This document shows positions 49,563 to 56,464 of a DNA stretch of 56,464 nucleotides, in pieces. The notes beneath the pieces were generated by a model. The model was not told the DNA's origin, did not search any database, and worked only from the letters and a program-made list of their open reading frames with translations. The stretch covers positions 1 to 56,464 of the forward strand of contig JAJEBN010000087.1 in the NCBI GenBank assembly GCA_022822525.1. The letters run 5' to 3'. The position numbers and the translations under genes are program-made. Within the stretch, counting starts at the first letter, position 1. Every line of letters begins with the position of its first letter. Origin of the DNA: Acidimicrobiia bacterium. GTDB taxonomy: Bacteria > Actinomycetota > Acidimicrobiia > Acidimicrobiales > Poriferisodalaceae.

Positions 49563-50792
49563 TCAGCGCGGCGGCCACGCCGGCTGCCGGCCGAACGTCT
49601 CGAGCGCTGCCCGATCGACATAGCGGGTGACTTCGCGCTCGAAGGGGTAGGACAGGTGCGAGCCCTGGTACCAGAGCATGTCGGGACGCTCCCAGTGCTC
49701 CCACAGCGTCTTGATGTTGCCGGGGCGCACCCAGCGGTCGAGCAGGCCGGCATAGATGTAGCGGCGCTCGCGGGGCACCAGGCATGGCAGCGACAGCGGT
49801 GACACCACCGAGAGGATCTGCTCGTAGGGCTCCCACGAGAGTCCCCACTGCTCGTAGAAGGGCGGCAGCAGGGGCTCGACCTGCCGGCGGGTGCCGCGTG
49901 CCAGGTCGCTCTCGGGGACCCCGGCGATCACCGCCGCCAAGTCCCCCTCGAGCGCGGCAGTCATGGCTGCCATGTAGCCGCCCAGCGAGATGCCCGACAC
50001 CGCGACGGCGGGTGCTTCGTGCTGGTCGCGCACCCAGCCGATCACCCGGCGGATGTCCCATGCGCCCTGCGCCACCGTGAACACGGTGTTCATGGCACCG
50101 GCGTGGATGACGCGTGAACCGCTCACGCCGATCGCGCGCGGACCGTGCAGCGGGAGCACGACGGCGATCACGTTGAGTCCCCAGCGCCGGTGGAGGCGGT
50201 GCGCGTACAGCATCCACATGTCCAGCTCAGCCTCGCCGGTGCGGTAGCCGTTGACGGCCACGACCCACGGACGCGGCCGGTCGGTGTGCTGGAGCATCCA
50301 TGCGTGCGTGGTGCGCACCGGCCGGTAGTTCATCCAGCGGTCGCGGCCGGGCTCGCCGGGCCACGGCTCGAACTCGCTGCGGAAGCGGACATGCCAGAAA
50401 TCGGCATCGCCCGCAGAAGTGGCGCTGATGTCCACGCCGCCGCCGAGCGGCGGGGGAGTGCGGTGGTAGGCGGCGGGGTCGTCCAGCCAGCCGCAGTCGG
50501 CATAGAGCCGGTGGGCCTCGGCCAGCTCAGAGCGCAGCCGCTGCCGGAACGGCCCGTCGGGGATCCGCATGCGAGCGGTCGCCAGTTCGAACTGCAGTGC
50601 CCACTCGTCGATCATCCACTTCCAGACGGCAGTGGCCGTCGGGCGCACCACGGGCAGGTCGTCCTCGTTGTGGCCCCGGACCCACTCGGCGACCGACCCG
50701 GCCGACCGGCAGCCGGCGCGCAGCAGCGACTTCGGCCTGCGCGTGGCCGCCGGGCTGCTGCCTGTGTGAGCGTCGGTGGGGGTGGTGGCCAT
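49563..50792 (-). CDS. Alpha/beta hydrolase family protein
   Basis: 409 residues from the ATG at 50792, preceded by AAGGAGA; the open frame is longer but lacks similarity. The nucleophile elbow is GISLGGYMAA, following a VVAVNGYRTG strand and VVLPLHGPR. The late His is probably in YQGSHLSYPF. There is no signal peptide. A helical N-terminal third (about 130 residues) precedes the fold. It is downstream of, and probably co-transcribed with, the MarR gene. Role in the PHA region is unknown; an esterase or depolymerase function is possible. Confidence 0.75.
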   Translation of the reverse strand: MATTPTDAHTGSSPAATRRPKSLLRAGCRSAGSVAEWVRGHNEDDLPVVRPTATAVWKWMIDEWALQFELATARMRIPDGPFRQRLRSELAEAHRLYADCGWLDDPAAYHRTPPPLGGGVDISATSAGDADFWHVRFRSEFEPWPGEPGRDRWMNYRPVRTTHAWMLQHTDRPRPWVVAVNGYRTGEAELDMWMLYAHRLHRRWGLNVIAVVLPLHGPRAIGVSGSRVIHAGAMNTVFTVAQGAWDIRRVIGWVRDQHEAPAVAVSGISLGGYMAAMTAALEGDLAAVIAGVPESDLARGTRRQVEPLLPPFYEQWGLSWEPYEQILSVVSPLSLPCLVPRERRYIYAGLLDRWVRPGNIKTLWEHWERPDMLWYQGSHLSYPFEREVTRYVDRAALETFGRQPAWPPR

Positions 50793-50847
50793 TGGGTGGG
50801 GGTCTCCTTGAAGAATTGGCGCCGCGATTCGGTGCTGAGATCTGGCG

Positions 50848-51456
50848 CTACAGCGCTCGGGCATCGAGCCGTGCCAGCGCGGCGTCGGTGGATACCAGCA
50901 TGCGTTCGAGCAAGTCTGCAAGAACCTCACGCTCGCCGGTGTCGAAGACCGTGAAGATCTCCTCGTAGATGCGGTACGCACGGTCCACGAAGTACTGGTG
51001 GCGGGCTGCGCCGAGGTCGGTCAGCTCCACCAGCACCTCTCGGTGGTCGCGCTCGGCGCGCTGCTTGTAGACGAGTCCGTCTGTCTCGATGCGGGTGACC
51101 GCACGGGTGACGGTGCTGGGCTCGACGTCCATGATGTCGGCGAGCGTCCGGATGGTTGCCGGCCCGTTGCCGGCGACGGCGTCGAGCGCACGGAATTGCC
51201 CCGGTTCGATGGACTGCGAACCGCCCTGCAGCACGTGGCGGCGCAGGCGCTCGACGGTCGGCCCGAGCCGGGCTGCGCGCCACAGCGCGGCGACCTTGTG
51301 ATCGAGGTCCCAGTCGTCGCCCCAATCGGTGGACGTCGGATCGCTGCGACGTCGCGCGTCGCTAACGCGAGGCAGTCCGAGGGTGCGACGAGTGCCGCTG
51401 TCAAGGGACTGCGCTGGGTTTCCCGCACCCTGCTGGTCCAGATCGATCATGTTCAT
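50848..51456 (-). CDS. MarR-family transcriptional regulator
   Basis: 202 residues. Winged helix at about 75-165: GQFRALDAVAGNGPATIRTL, ADIMDVEPSTVTRAVTRIE, and the wing KQRAERDHREVLVELT. The first ~60 residues are an atypical polar extension. It is divergent from the PhaE-like/phaC operon across a 252-base gap with two palindromes, so it is the natural candidate to bind them and to control both sides. Confidence 0.85.
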   Translation of the reverse strand: MNMIDLDQQGAGNPAQSLDSGTRRTLGLPRVSDARRRSDPTSTDWGDDWDLDHKVAALWRAARLGPTVERLRRHVLQGGSQSIEPGQFRALDAVAGNGPATIRTLADIMDVEPSTVTRAVTRIETDGLVYKQRAERDHREVLVELTDLGAARHQYFVDRAYRIYEEIFTVFDTGEREVLADLLERMLVSTDAALARLDARAL

Positions 51457-51534
51457 CGGCTGTGTTCATAGCCTAGCCGATCTGCCCGCCTGCCGCCCGC
51501 AGGTCATTGCAGCGTGTCACACAATTCTCTGAGG

Positions 51535-51552
51535 TGAAACAGTCTTGTTTCA
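51535..51552. promoter_or_regulatory. Operator palindrome overlapping the -35 of the PhaE-like/phaC operon
   Basis: TGAAAC (51535-51540) and GTTTCA (51547-51552) flank AGTCTT. The right arm overlaps the -35 hexamer at 51545-51550, so a bound protein would block RNA polymerase. The size fits a MarR dimer. Confidence 0.55.
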
Positions 51553-51573
51553 GGGCGTTAAGCTGTATATGAT
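51545..51573 (+). promoter_or_regulatory. Near-consensus promoter of the PhaE-like/phaC operon
   Basis: TTGTTT (51545-51550) and TATGAT (51568-51573) are 17 bases apart. Transcription should start near 51580, giving a leader of about 130 bases before the PhaE-like gene. The rest of the 51457-51708 gap contains no gene that I can support. Confidence 0.65.
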
Positions 51574-51591
51574 TGCATAGCGTCATGCAAT
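51572..51591. promoter_or_regulatory. Second palindrome at the transcription start of the phaC operon
   Basis: ATTGCAT (51572-51578) and ATGCAAT (51585-51591) are perfect 7-bp arms around AGCGTC. They overlap the end of the -10 and the expected start point. The sequence is unrelated to the upstream palindrome, so a second regulator such as the XRE protein may bind here. Confidence 0.55.
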
Positions 51592-51708
51592 TGAGAAGCG
51601 GCAGACTCCATCTCGCTGGCTGACCAATTCGCACCGGCAGGCGCCTCGTGCGCCGCCGGACCCCGTGACAGCACACCGGACACCCCCCTTATTCCGGAGG
51701 AAATACAC

Positions 51709-52158
51709 ATGGCTAAGCAATGGCGTGAGATCTACAACGAATGGGAGAAGGCCGTAGCGCCCGGACTCCAGCAGTTCGCAGCCTCGGACGGCTTCCGCGA
51801 CTTCATGGCGGCGAGCGCCAAGGTCACCAGCGCGCTGACCGCCGAGTTCGAGCGCGCCAGCCGGCGGTGGCTGCACTTCTGGAACCTGCCTGCAGCCACG
51901 GATGTGCGCAAGCTGCGCCAGCAGGTCGCTGCGGTGGATCGTGAGCTGAAGGGCCTGAAGAATCTCGTCTTCGACGTGGTCGCCGTGGCACCCGCCAGCG
52001 ATGAGCCGGCGACCAACGGCACAGCTCAGCCGGCCCGAAAGCCAGCCGTATCCAAGCCGGCCGGGGCAAAGGCGACCGGGTCGAAGTCGACAGCGAAGAA
52101 GGCCCCAGCGAAGAAGCCGGCCGCGGCGAAGGCCGCTTCCGCTGTCGAAGTTTCCTGA
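51709..52158 (+). CDS. Short PhaE-like / phasin protein with histone-H1-like tail
   Basis: 149 residues, preceded by GGAGG. The N-terminal 90 residues are helical. Residues 55-72, LHFWNLPAATDVRKLRQQ, followed by VAAVDREL, match the C-terminal motif of PhaE, the partner subunit of class III PHA synthases, which places a WNLP turn before a coiled coil. Residues 105-145 are an Ala/Lys/Pro tail (KKAPAKKPAAAKAAS) like those by which PhaF and PhaM bind DNA. It may activate the synthase encoded next and tether granules to the nucleoid. PhaE itself is normally over 300 residues, so this would be a minimal form. Confidence 0.75.
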   Translation: MAKQWREIYNEWEKAVAPGLQQFAASDGFRDFMAASAKVTSALTAEFERASRRWLHFWNLPAATDVRKLRQQVAAVDRELKGLKNLVFDVVAVAPASDEPATNGTAQPARKPAVSKPAGAKATGSKSTAKKAPAKKPAAAKAASAVEVS

Positions 52159-52186
52159 CCAACCCCCTCTCACTGAAGGAGCATCC

Positions 52187-53329
52187 ATGCCCGCAACCAC
52201 GCTGACCAAGCCCGAGACCGCCTCCGACGCCAACGGCAAGTCGCCCCACAGCGACGCACAGGTGTCGAACCCGCTCGCCCCGTACACCGAGATGTGGGAG
52301 ACCGGCGTGCGGCGCTGGTGGAACCTCACCCGTCACGTCATGGGCATCGACCGTGCCCCGGTCGGCCAGACGCCCCGTGACGCCGTGTGGAGCAACGGCA
52401 AGGCCGTGCTGTATCGCTACCGCAGCGAGAAGCCGACCGTCCAACCGCCGCTGCTGCTGGTGATGAGCCTGGTCAGCCGGTCGTTCATCTTGGACCTGCA
52501 GCCCGGCAACAGCTTCATCGAACGGCTCGTGGCCGAAGGCTTCGACGTCTTCCTGCTCGACTGGGGCGTGCCCGACGAAGAAGAGGCCAACAACACCCTC
52601 GAGACCTACTGCGACGAGCTGCTGCCCCAGGCGGTGGCCAAGGTCAACCAGATGGGCGGCGAGGTCGGCGTCACCGTGTTCGGCTACTGCTACGGCGGCC
52701 TGCTGTCGCTGCTGTACGCGGCCGGCCACCCCGACGATCCGATCCGCAACCTCGTGGTGATGGCCACCCCGGTGGACTTCACCAAGATGCCCACGGTCAT
52801 GACCGGTGTCGGCGAGGGCGGCATCGACCCGGCGCACCTGATGGACCACACCGGCAACGTGCCCGCCGAAGCGGTGCGGGCGTCCTTCACGCTGCTGACG
52901 CCCACCTCGGACCTCAGCACGGTCATGGATTTCTGGGAGCACCTCGACGACGACAAGTTCCTGAGCTCGTACCAGGCGATGACGTCGTGGACCCGCAATC
53001 ACATCCCGTTCCCCGGCGCCACGATGGTCCAGACCGTCGAGATGTTCATCGAGGGCAACGGCTTTGTGACCGGCGACCTGATGCTGGGCGGTCGCAAGCT
53101 GGACCTTGCCGACATCAAGGTGCCGTTCCTGAACGTGATCGCCGAGCGCGACCACATCGTGCCGCCCGAGTCCACCTACGGCCTCGACCAGTTGGTCGGC
53201 TCCGACGACGCCACCGAGATGCGGTTGCCCGCCGGCCACGTCGGGCTGATCGTGGGCAACGGCGCCCGCAAGCGATCGATCCCCTCGATGATCGGCTGGA
53301 TGGTCGAGCACAGCGACGTCGCCAAGTAG
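52187..53329 (+). CDS. phaC: Polyhydroxyalkanoate synthase, class III-like
   Basis: 380 residues from the ATG at 52187 (AAGGAG upstream). The lipase-like box is GYCYGG with nucleophile Cys168; Asp322 (AERDHIVPP) and His351 (PAGHVGLI) complete the triad. FLLDWGVPDEEE and NLTRHVMGIDRAPVGQTPRD are typical of PhaC. Its length fits class III enzymes (about 350-380), which need PhaE, and a PhaE-like gene lies just upstream. It polymerises 3-hydroxyacyl-CoA into granule polymer. Confidence 0.92.
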   Translation: MPATTLTKPETASDANGKSPHSDAQVSNPLAPYTEMWETGVRRWWNLTRHVMGIDRAPVGQTPRDAVWSNGKAVLYRYRSEKPTVQPPLLLVMSLVSRSFILDLQPGNSFIERLVAEGFDVFLLDWGVPDEEEANNTLETYCDELLPQAVAKVNQMGGEVGVTVFGYCYGGLLSLLYAAGHPDDPIRNLVVMATPVDFTKMPTVMTGVGEGGIDPAHLMDHTGNVPAEAVRASFTLLTPTSDLSTVMDFWEHLDDDKFLSSYQAMTSWTRNHIPFPGATMVQTVEMFIEGNGFVTGDLMLGGRKLDLADIKVPFLNVIAERDHIVPPESTYGLDQLVGSDDATEMRLPAGHVGLIVGNGARKRSIPSMIGWMVEHSDVAK

Positions 53330-53331
53330 CC

Positions 53332-54354
53332 ATGAACGACCGTGCCGTGGGGACTCGTGCGGGGCCCGGGCGCAGCGTCGCGCTGGTCATGGGCTCCGGC
53401 GGGATCGTCGGCGGCGCCTTTCACGCCGGCGTGCTCAAGGCGCTCGAAGATGCCTGGGGGATCGACGCCCGCGATGTCGACCTGATCGTCGGCACGTCGG
53501 CGGGATCGATCTCGGGCGCGCTGGTCGCTGCGGGGCTCAGCCCCAGCGACCTGTTCCGGCGCGAGACCCGTCAGCCGCTCAGCTCGCAAGGCGCTCGCCT
53601 GCTCGGCTCCGCGCGGGCCCATCGCGGGCCCAAGCGCCAGGCCACAGCGGCGATCGGGGCACCCATGGCACCGCATGTGTGGATGCTCGCAATGATGACG
53701 CCGGGGCGCGTGGCGCCCGGAACCGCACTCGCCTCGATGCTGCCCACGGGCAGGGTGCCGACATCGCACGTCGCCGACATCGTCCGGGGACTCTTCGGCA
53801 GCGAGTGGCCCGCGGGCGTCGAACTGCGGGTGCCCGCCGTGGAGCTCGACACAGGCCAGCGGGTGGTGTTCACCGAGAACGGCCCCGCCACGCCCGAGCA
53901 GGCTGTCGCCGCGTCATGCGCAGTGCCTGCGGTGTTCGAGCCGGTCGAGATCGACGGAACCTCCTATATCGATGCCGGTGTCCATTCGTCGGACAACCTC
54001 GACGTGCTCGAGGGTACGCGCTACGACCTCGTCGTGGTGAGTTCGCCGATGGGCATCGCCGGAATCCCGCTGGGGACGCCGCCGGGGACGCAGTCGTGGG
54101 CGACGCCGATTGCCGCGGCCATGGACTTCGGCGCGACAACACTGGCCTGGAGCGCCTTGCGTGTCGCCAGCCGCATGACGACCGAGTGCGAGCGACAGAG
54201 ATTGACGGAGTGCGAGCGTGTGGAAATCGTCATGCCGGCATCGGCGGACCTCGACGCCATGGGCAGCAACCTGCTGGACCCGCGCCGGCGGCCCGCGGTG
54301 GCACTGCAGGCCTATGCCACTGCCTCCGAGCAGTTCGCGGCACACCCGCTGTAG
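53332..54354 (+). CDS. Patatin-like phospholipase / possible PHA depolymerase
   Basis: 340 residues, starting 2 bases after phaC. It has the patatin oxyanion loop MGSGGIVGGAFHAG, nucleophile Ser56 in GTSAGS and catalytic Asp214 in SYIDAGVHSS. There is no signal peptide, so it acts inside the cell. In Haloferax mediterranei a patatin-family protein (PhaZh1) is a PHA depolymerase, and tight coupling to phaC here suggests a similar granule-mobilising role, or phospholipid turnover at the granule surface. This is inference. Confidence 0.85.
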   Translation: MNDRAVGTRAGPGRSVALVMGSGGIVGGAFHAGVLKALEDAWGIDARDVDLIVGTSAGSISGALVAAGLSPSDLFRRETRQPLSSQGARLLGSARAHRGPKRQATAAIGAPMAPHVWMLAMMTPGRVAPGTALASMLPTGRVPTSHVADIVRGLFGSEWPAGVELRVPAVELDTGQRVVFTENGPATPEQAVAASCAVPAVFEPVEIDGTSYIDAGVHSSDNLDVLEGTRYDLVVVSSPMGIAGIPLGTPPGTQSWATPIAAAMDFGATTLAWSALRVASRMTTECERQRLTECERVEIVMPASADLDAMGSNLLDPRRRPAVALQAYATASEQFAAHPL

Positions 54355-54440
54355 TCAGGCCCCCCAGCGTGCGCGCCGCCCGTGGTGGCCTGGCGGCTGC
54401 GCCTGAAGACGTGAGCGCCGCACGGATCTAGAGTCACAGC

Positions 54441-56039
54441 GTGCCTGCGCCTGACCGACCGCGTACCGATGAGCCAGCAGCGGACCGGCCGAGCCTGGCC
54501 GACGGCCTGGTGGCCTTTGTCAAGAGAGACTGTCCCACCTGCTGCGACGTCGAGCCCGTGCTGGCCGAGCTCGCCGATCACGCCGGGCGCAACGGCACCC
54601 GCCTGACCGTCTTCATCCAGGACGACCCCGATTTCATGGCTGCGCTCGATGGCCCGAGCGCAGACGTCGTTCACGACGGGGATCTGGCGGCGTCGTGGCA
54701 TCACGAGATCGAGACCGTGCCGACGCTGATCGCGGTGATGGACGGCCGGGAGATGGCTCGCACGGTGGGCTGGGATCGGCGCAGCTGGGAAGCGCTGAGC
54801 GGCGCCGACGATCTCGGCATCAATCTGCCGGACATGCGACCGGGCTGCGGCTCGATGTCGGTGGACCCGTTGCTGGCCGACGAGCTGGCGCTGCGCTTCG
54901 GCGCCACGTCGTTCGCCAGCCGCAAAGTGGAGCTGGCATCGGCAGAAGACCCGGTGGAGGCGGCCTACGACCGCGGCTGGTCAGATGGGCTGCCGGTGGT
55001 GCCGCCCACCGAGGCACGGGTCGCTGCCATGCTGGCGGGCACTTCCCGAGCCCCCGACGAGGTCGTTGCAGTGGTGCCGCCGACGCTGGCCGAATGCACC
55101 GTCGAGAAGGTGGCGGTCAACGCCGTCATGGCCGGCTGCAAGCCCGAGTACCTGCCGGTGGTGCTGGCCGCCGTCGAGGCTGCGTGCACCGACACGTTCA
55201 ACATGCACGGACTGCTGTGCACGCTGTGGTTCTCGGGGCCGATCGTGATCGTGAACGGGCCGATCCGGCACCGCATCGGCATGAACACCGACAAGAACGC
55301 GCTCGGCCAGGGCAACCGGGCCAACTCGACCATCGGTCGGGCCTTGCAGCTCGTGATCCGAAATGTGGGCGGCGGCAAGCCGGGCATCGGCGGCATCGAC
55401 CGCTCGGCGCTGGGATCGCCCTCCAAGGTCGGCTGGTGCTTCGCCGAGGACGAGGAAGGGCTGCCCGACGGATGGCCGCCGCTGTCGGTCACGCGAGGGT
55501 TCGAACCGGGCCAGGACACGGTGACGCTGTTCGCCGGGCACGGCCCGATCGGCTGCATCGACCAGGTCTCCCGCACGCCCGGCTCGCTGATCCGCACGCT
55601 TGCCCAGCAGCTGCTGTGCGTGGGCAACCGCAAGCTGCCCACCGAGGCGATGGTGGTGATGACGCCCGAGCACATGTCGACGTTCGCCGATTCGGGCTGG
55701 ACCAAGGAGCGCTTCTACGAAGAGCTCGAGCCGCTGCTGCAGATGGATCTCGAAACCGCGGTGCGTGGCGCGGGCGGCATCTCCGAAGGCCTGCCCGAGG
55801 GATTCGTGCAGCAGCTCCGAGGCACCGAGACTGCGGGCAACCAAGACGGCTCAGTCGACGGCGGGCTCGTGTTCAGCGCCTCCGAAGGTGCCCCCAGTGC
55901 CGGCCTGCGCAAGCTGCCGCCGTGGTCGCCGATGGTGGTGCGCGCCGGTGGGGGAGCGGGCGGCTTCAGCGCCATCATCGAGGGCTGGGTGCCCGGAGCC
56001 AAAGGCAGCACACCGATCACCCATCCGATCCGTCCGTAG
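54441..56039 (+). CDS. Thioredoxin-like domain fused to a large domain of unknown function
   Basis: 532 residues with GTG start. Residues about 25-120 are thioredoxin-like with the redox motif CPTC (FVKRDCPTCCDVEPVL) and the cis-proline region ETVPTLIAV. After RPGCGSMSVDPLLADEL comes a ~370-residue domain with YDRGWSDGLPVVPPTEARV, CKPEYLPVVLAAVEAA, HGLLCTLWFSGPIVIVNGP and ALGQGNRANSTIGRAL. It has several conserved-looking Cys and Gly-rich turns, and I cannot assign it a function. The redox pair suggests disulfide or thiol chemistry on the fused domain's substrate. It precedes secG. Confidence 0.65.
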   Translation: MPAPDRPRTDEPAADRPSLADGLVAFVKRDCPTCCDVEPVLAELADHAGRNGTRLTVFIQDDPDFMAALDGPSADVVHDGDLAASWHHEIETVPTLIAVMDGREMARTVGWDRRSWEALSGADDLGINLPDMRPGCGSMSVDPLLADELALRFGATSFASRKVELASAEDPVEAAYDRGWSDGLPVVPPTEARVAAMLAGTSRAPDEVVAVVPPTLAECTVEKVAVNAVMAGCKPEYLPVVLAAVEAACTDTFNMHGLLCTLWFSGPIVIVNGPIRHRIGMNTDKNALGQGNRANSTIGRALQLVIRNVGGGKPGIGGIDRSALGSPSKVGWCFAEDEEGLPDGWPPLSVTRGFEPGQDTVTLFAGHGPIGCIDQVSRTPGSLIRTLAQQLLCVGNRKLPTEAMVVMTPEHMSTFADSGWTKERFYEELEPLLQMDLETAVRGAGGISEGLPEGFVQQLRGTETAGNQDGSVDGGLVFSASEGAPSAGLRKLPPWSPMVVRAGGGAGGFSAIIEGWVPGAKGSTPITHPIRP

Positions 56040-56104
56040 CGAAGCGCGCGCCCCGGCAGTGCCTTCGGGGTCGGCGCCGGGCGCCGGTAGCCTCACAGCC
56101 CGTG

Positions 56105-56332
56105 ATGGTGTGGATCGTCGGAGCGATACACCTGCTGTCGGCCTTTGGACTGATCGGCCTCGTGCTGCTGCACAGCGGCCGCGGCGGCGGCGTGTCGGAC
56201 ATGTTCGGCGGCAGCGTGGGCTCTACCGCTGCCGGCTCGACGGTTGCCGAGAAGAACCTCAGCCGCATCACGGTGGTGGTGGCCGTCTCGTTCGGCTTCA
56301 CCACGCTGATCCTGGGTCTGCTGCTCGCTTAG
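56105..56332 (+). CDS. secG: Protein translocase subunit SecG
   Basis: 75 residues from ATG at 56105 (a GTG at 56102 is also possible). Two membrane helices (WIVGAIHLLSAFGLIGLVLL and ITVVVAVSFGFTTLILGLLLA) flank the conserved loop HSGRGGGVSDMFGGS. It assists SecYE. In most actinobacteria secG follows tpiA directly; here they are separated by the PHA region. Confidence 0.9.
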   Translation: MVWIVGAIHLLSAFGLIGLVLLHSGRGGGVSDMFGGSVGSTAAGSTVAEKNLSRITVVVAVSFGFTTLILGLLLA

Positions 56333-56429
56333 GGGCCGCGCGGATAGGTGGCCGTCCACGGGTCGTCTGGTTCCCCGGTGTATTGGTGGGGTCGTCCTTG
56401 ACCTGACGACCGTGGAGGCCGGTTTCATC

Positions 56430-56464
56430 ATGCGCGCTCTGACCAAGGCTGTGGTGGATGTCAT
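56430..56464 (+). CDS. Start of a reading frame running off the window
   Basis: ATG at 56430 opens MRALTKAVVDV and continues past the window end. The frame is also open upstream into the secG region, so the start is uncertain and no ribosome site is clear. Too short to identify. Confidence 0.2.
   Translation, partial: MRALTKAVVDV

Overview
The window is high-GC actinobacterial chromosome, most likely from the class Acidimicrobiia or a close relative. The evidence is a mycothiol-dependent formaldehyde dehydrogenase (mscR), a DUF4193-like acidic zinc-ribbon protein, an ANTAR response regulator next to polA, a flavin/F420 split-barrel protein, and the conserved actinobacterial order polA-rpsA-coaE-uvrB-uvrA-uvrC-rapZ-gap-pgk-tpiA. 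Genes are densely packed with many 4-base ATGA overlaps. No rRNA, CRISPR array, integrase or complete insertion sequence was seen, and there is one tRNA (Leu, CAA).

Layout. Positions 1-2.3 kb hold a small tandem family: acidic Asp/Gly-rich or secreted proteins ending in a shared Cys-containing tail, each followed by a small two-helix membrane protein, plus a decayed third copy. 2.3-8.6 kb hold a glutamine-synthetase-like ligase divergent from a branched-chain-amino-acid-type ABC system (lipoprotein, LivF, LivH, fused LivM-LivG). 8.7-17.7 kb are CoA and lipid metabolism: a PaaA/PaaC-like diiron protein, two MaoC-type hot-dog proteins, an enoyl-CoA hydratase, a YjbR protein, a split-barrel oxidoreductase, a double-domain CoA transferase, a CapA-like lipoprotein and a serine hydrolase. 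17.6-22.2 kb on the minus strand are the type II fatty-acid synthase genes fabD-fabH-fabG-acpP-fabF. The FabD carries a C-terminal biotinyl/lipoyl-like domain that lacks the lysine.

22.3-35.2 kb are housekeeping and repair: tRNA-Leu, an ANTAR regulator, polA, rpsA, coaE, uvrB and uvrA, with mscR between the last two. 35.2-40.9 kb on the minus strand are a compact five-gene signalling operon: STAS antagonist, response regulator with PP2C phosphatase, RsbW-like kinase, ABC-type ligand-binding lipoprotein and sensor histidine kinase. It looks like a TorT/TorS-type ligand sensor feeding a partner switch and is the strongest candidate for an undescribed system here. 41.1-47.2 kb return to the backbone (uvrC, rapZ, gap, pgk, tpiA), but yvcK and whiA are absent between rapZ and gap, and a dispersed repeat sits there instead.

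47.2-54.4 kb look like a polyhydroxyalkanoate (PHA) region inserted between tpiA and secG. It holds a phasin-like protein with an XRE regulator, an acyl-CoA synthetase, a MarR regulator with an alpha/beta hydrolase, and an operon of a PhaE-like protein with a histone-H1-like tail, PHA synthase and a patatin hydrolase. That operon has a near-consensus promoter overlapped by two palindromes. The window ends with a thioredoxin-fused protein of unknown function, secG, and a fragment of a further reading frame.
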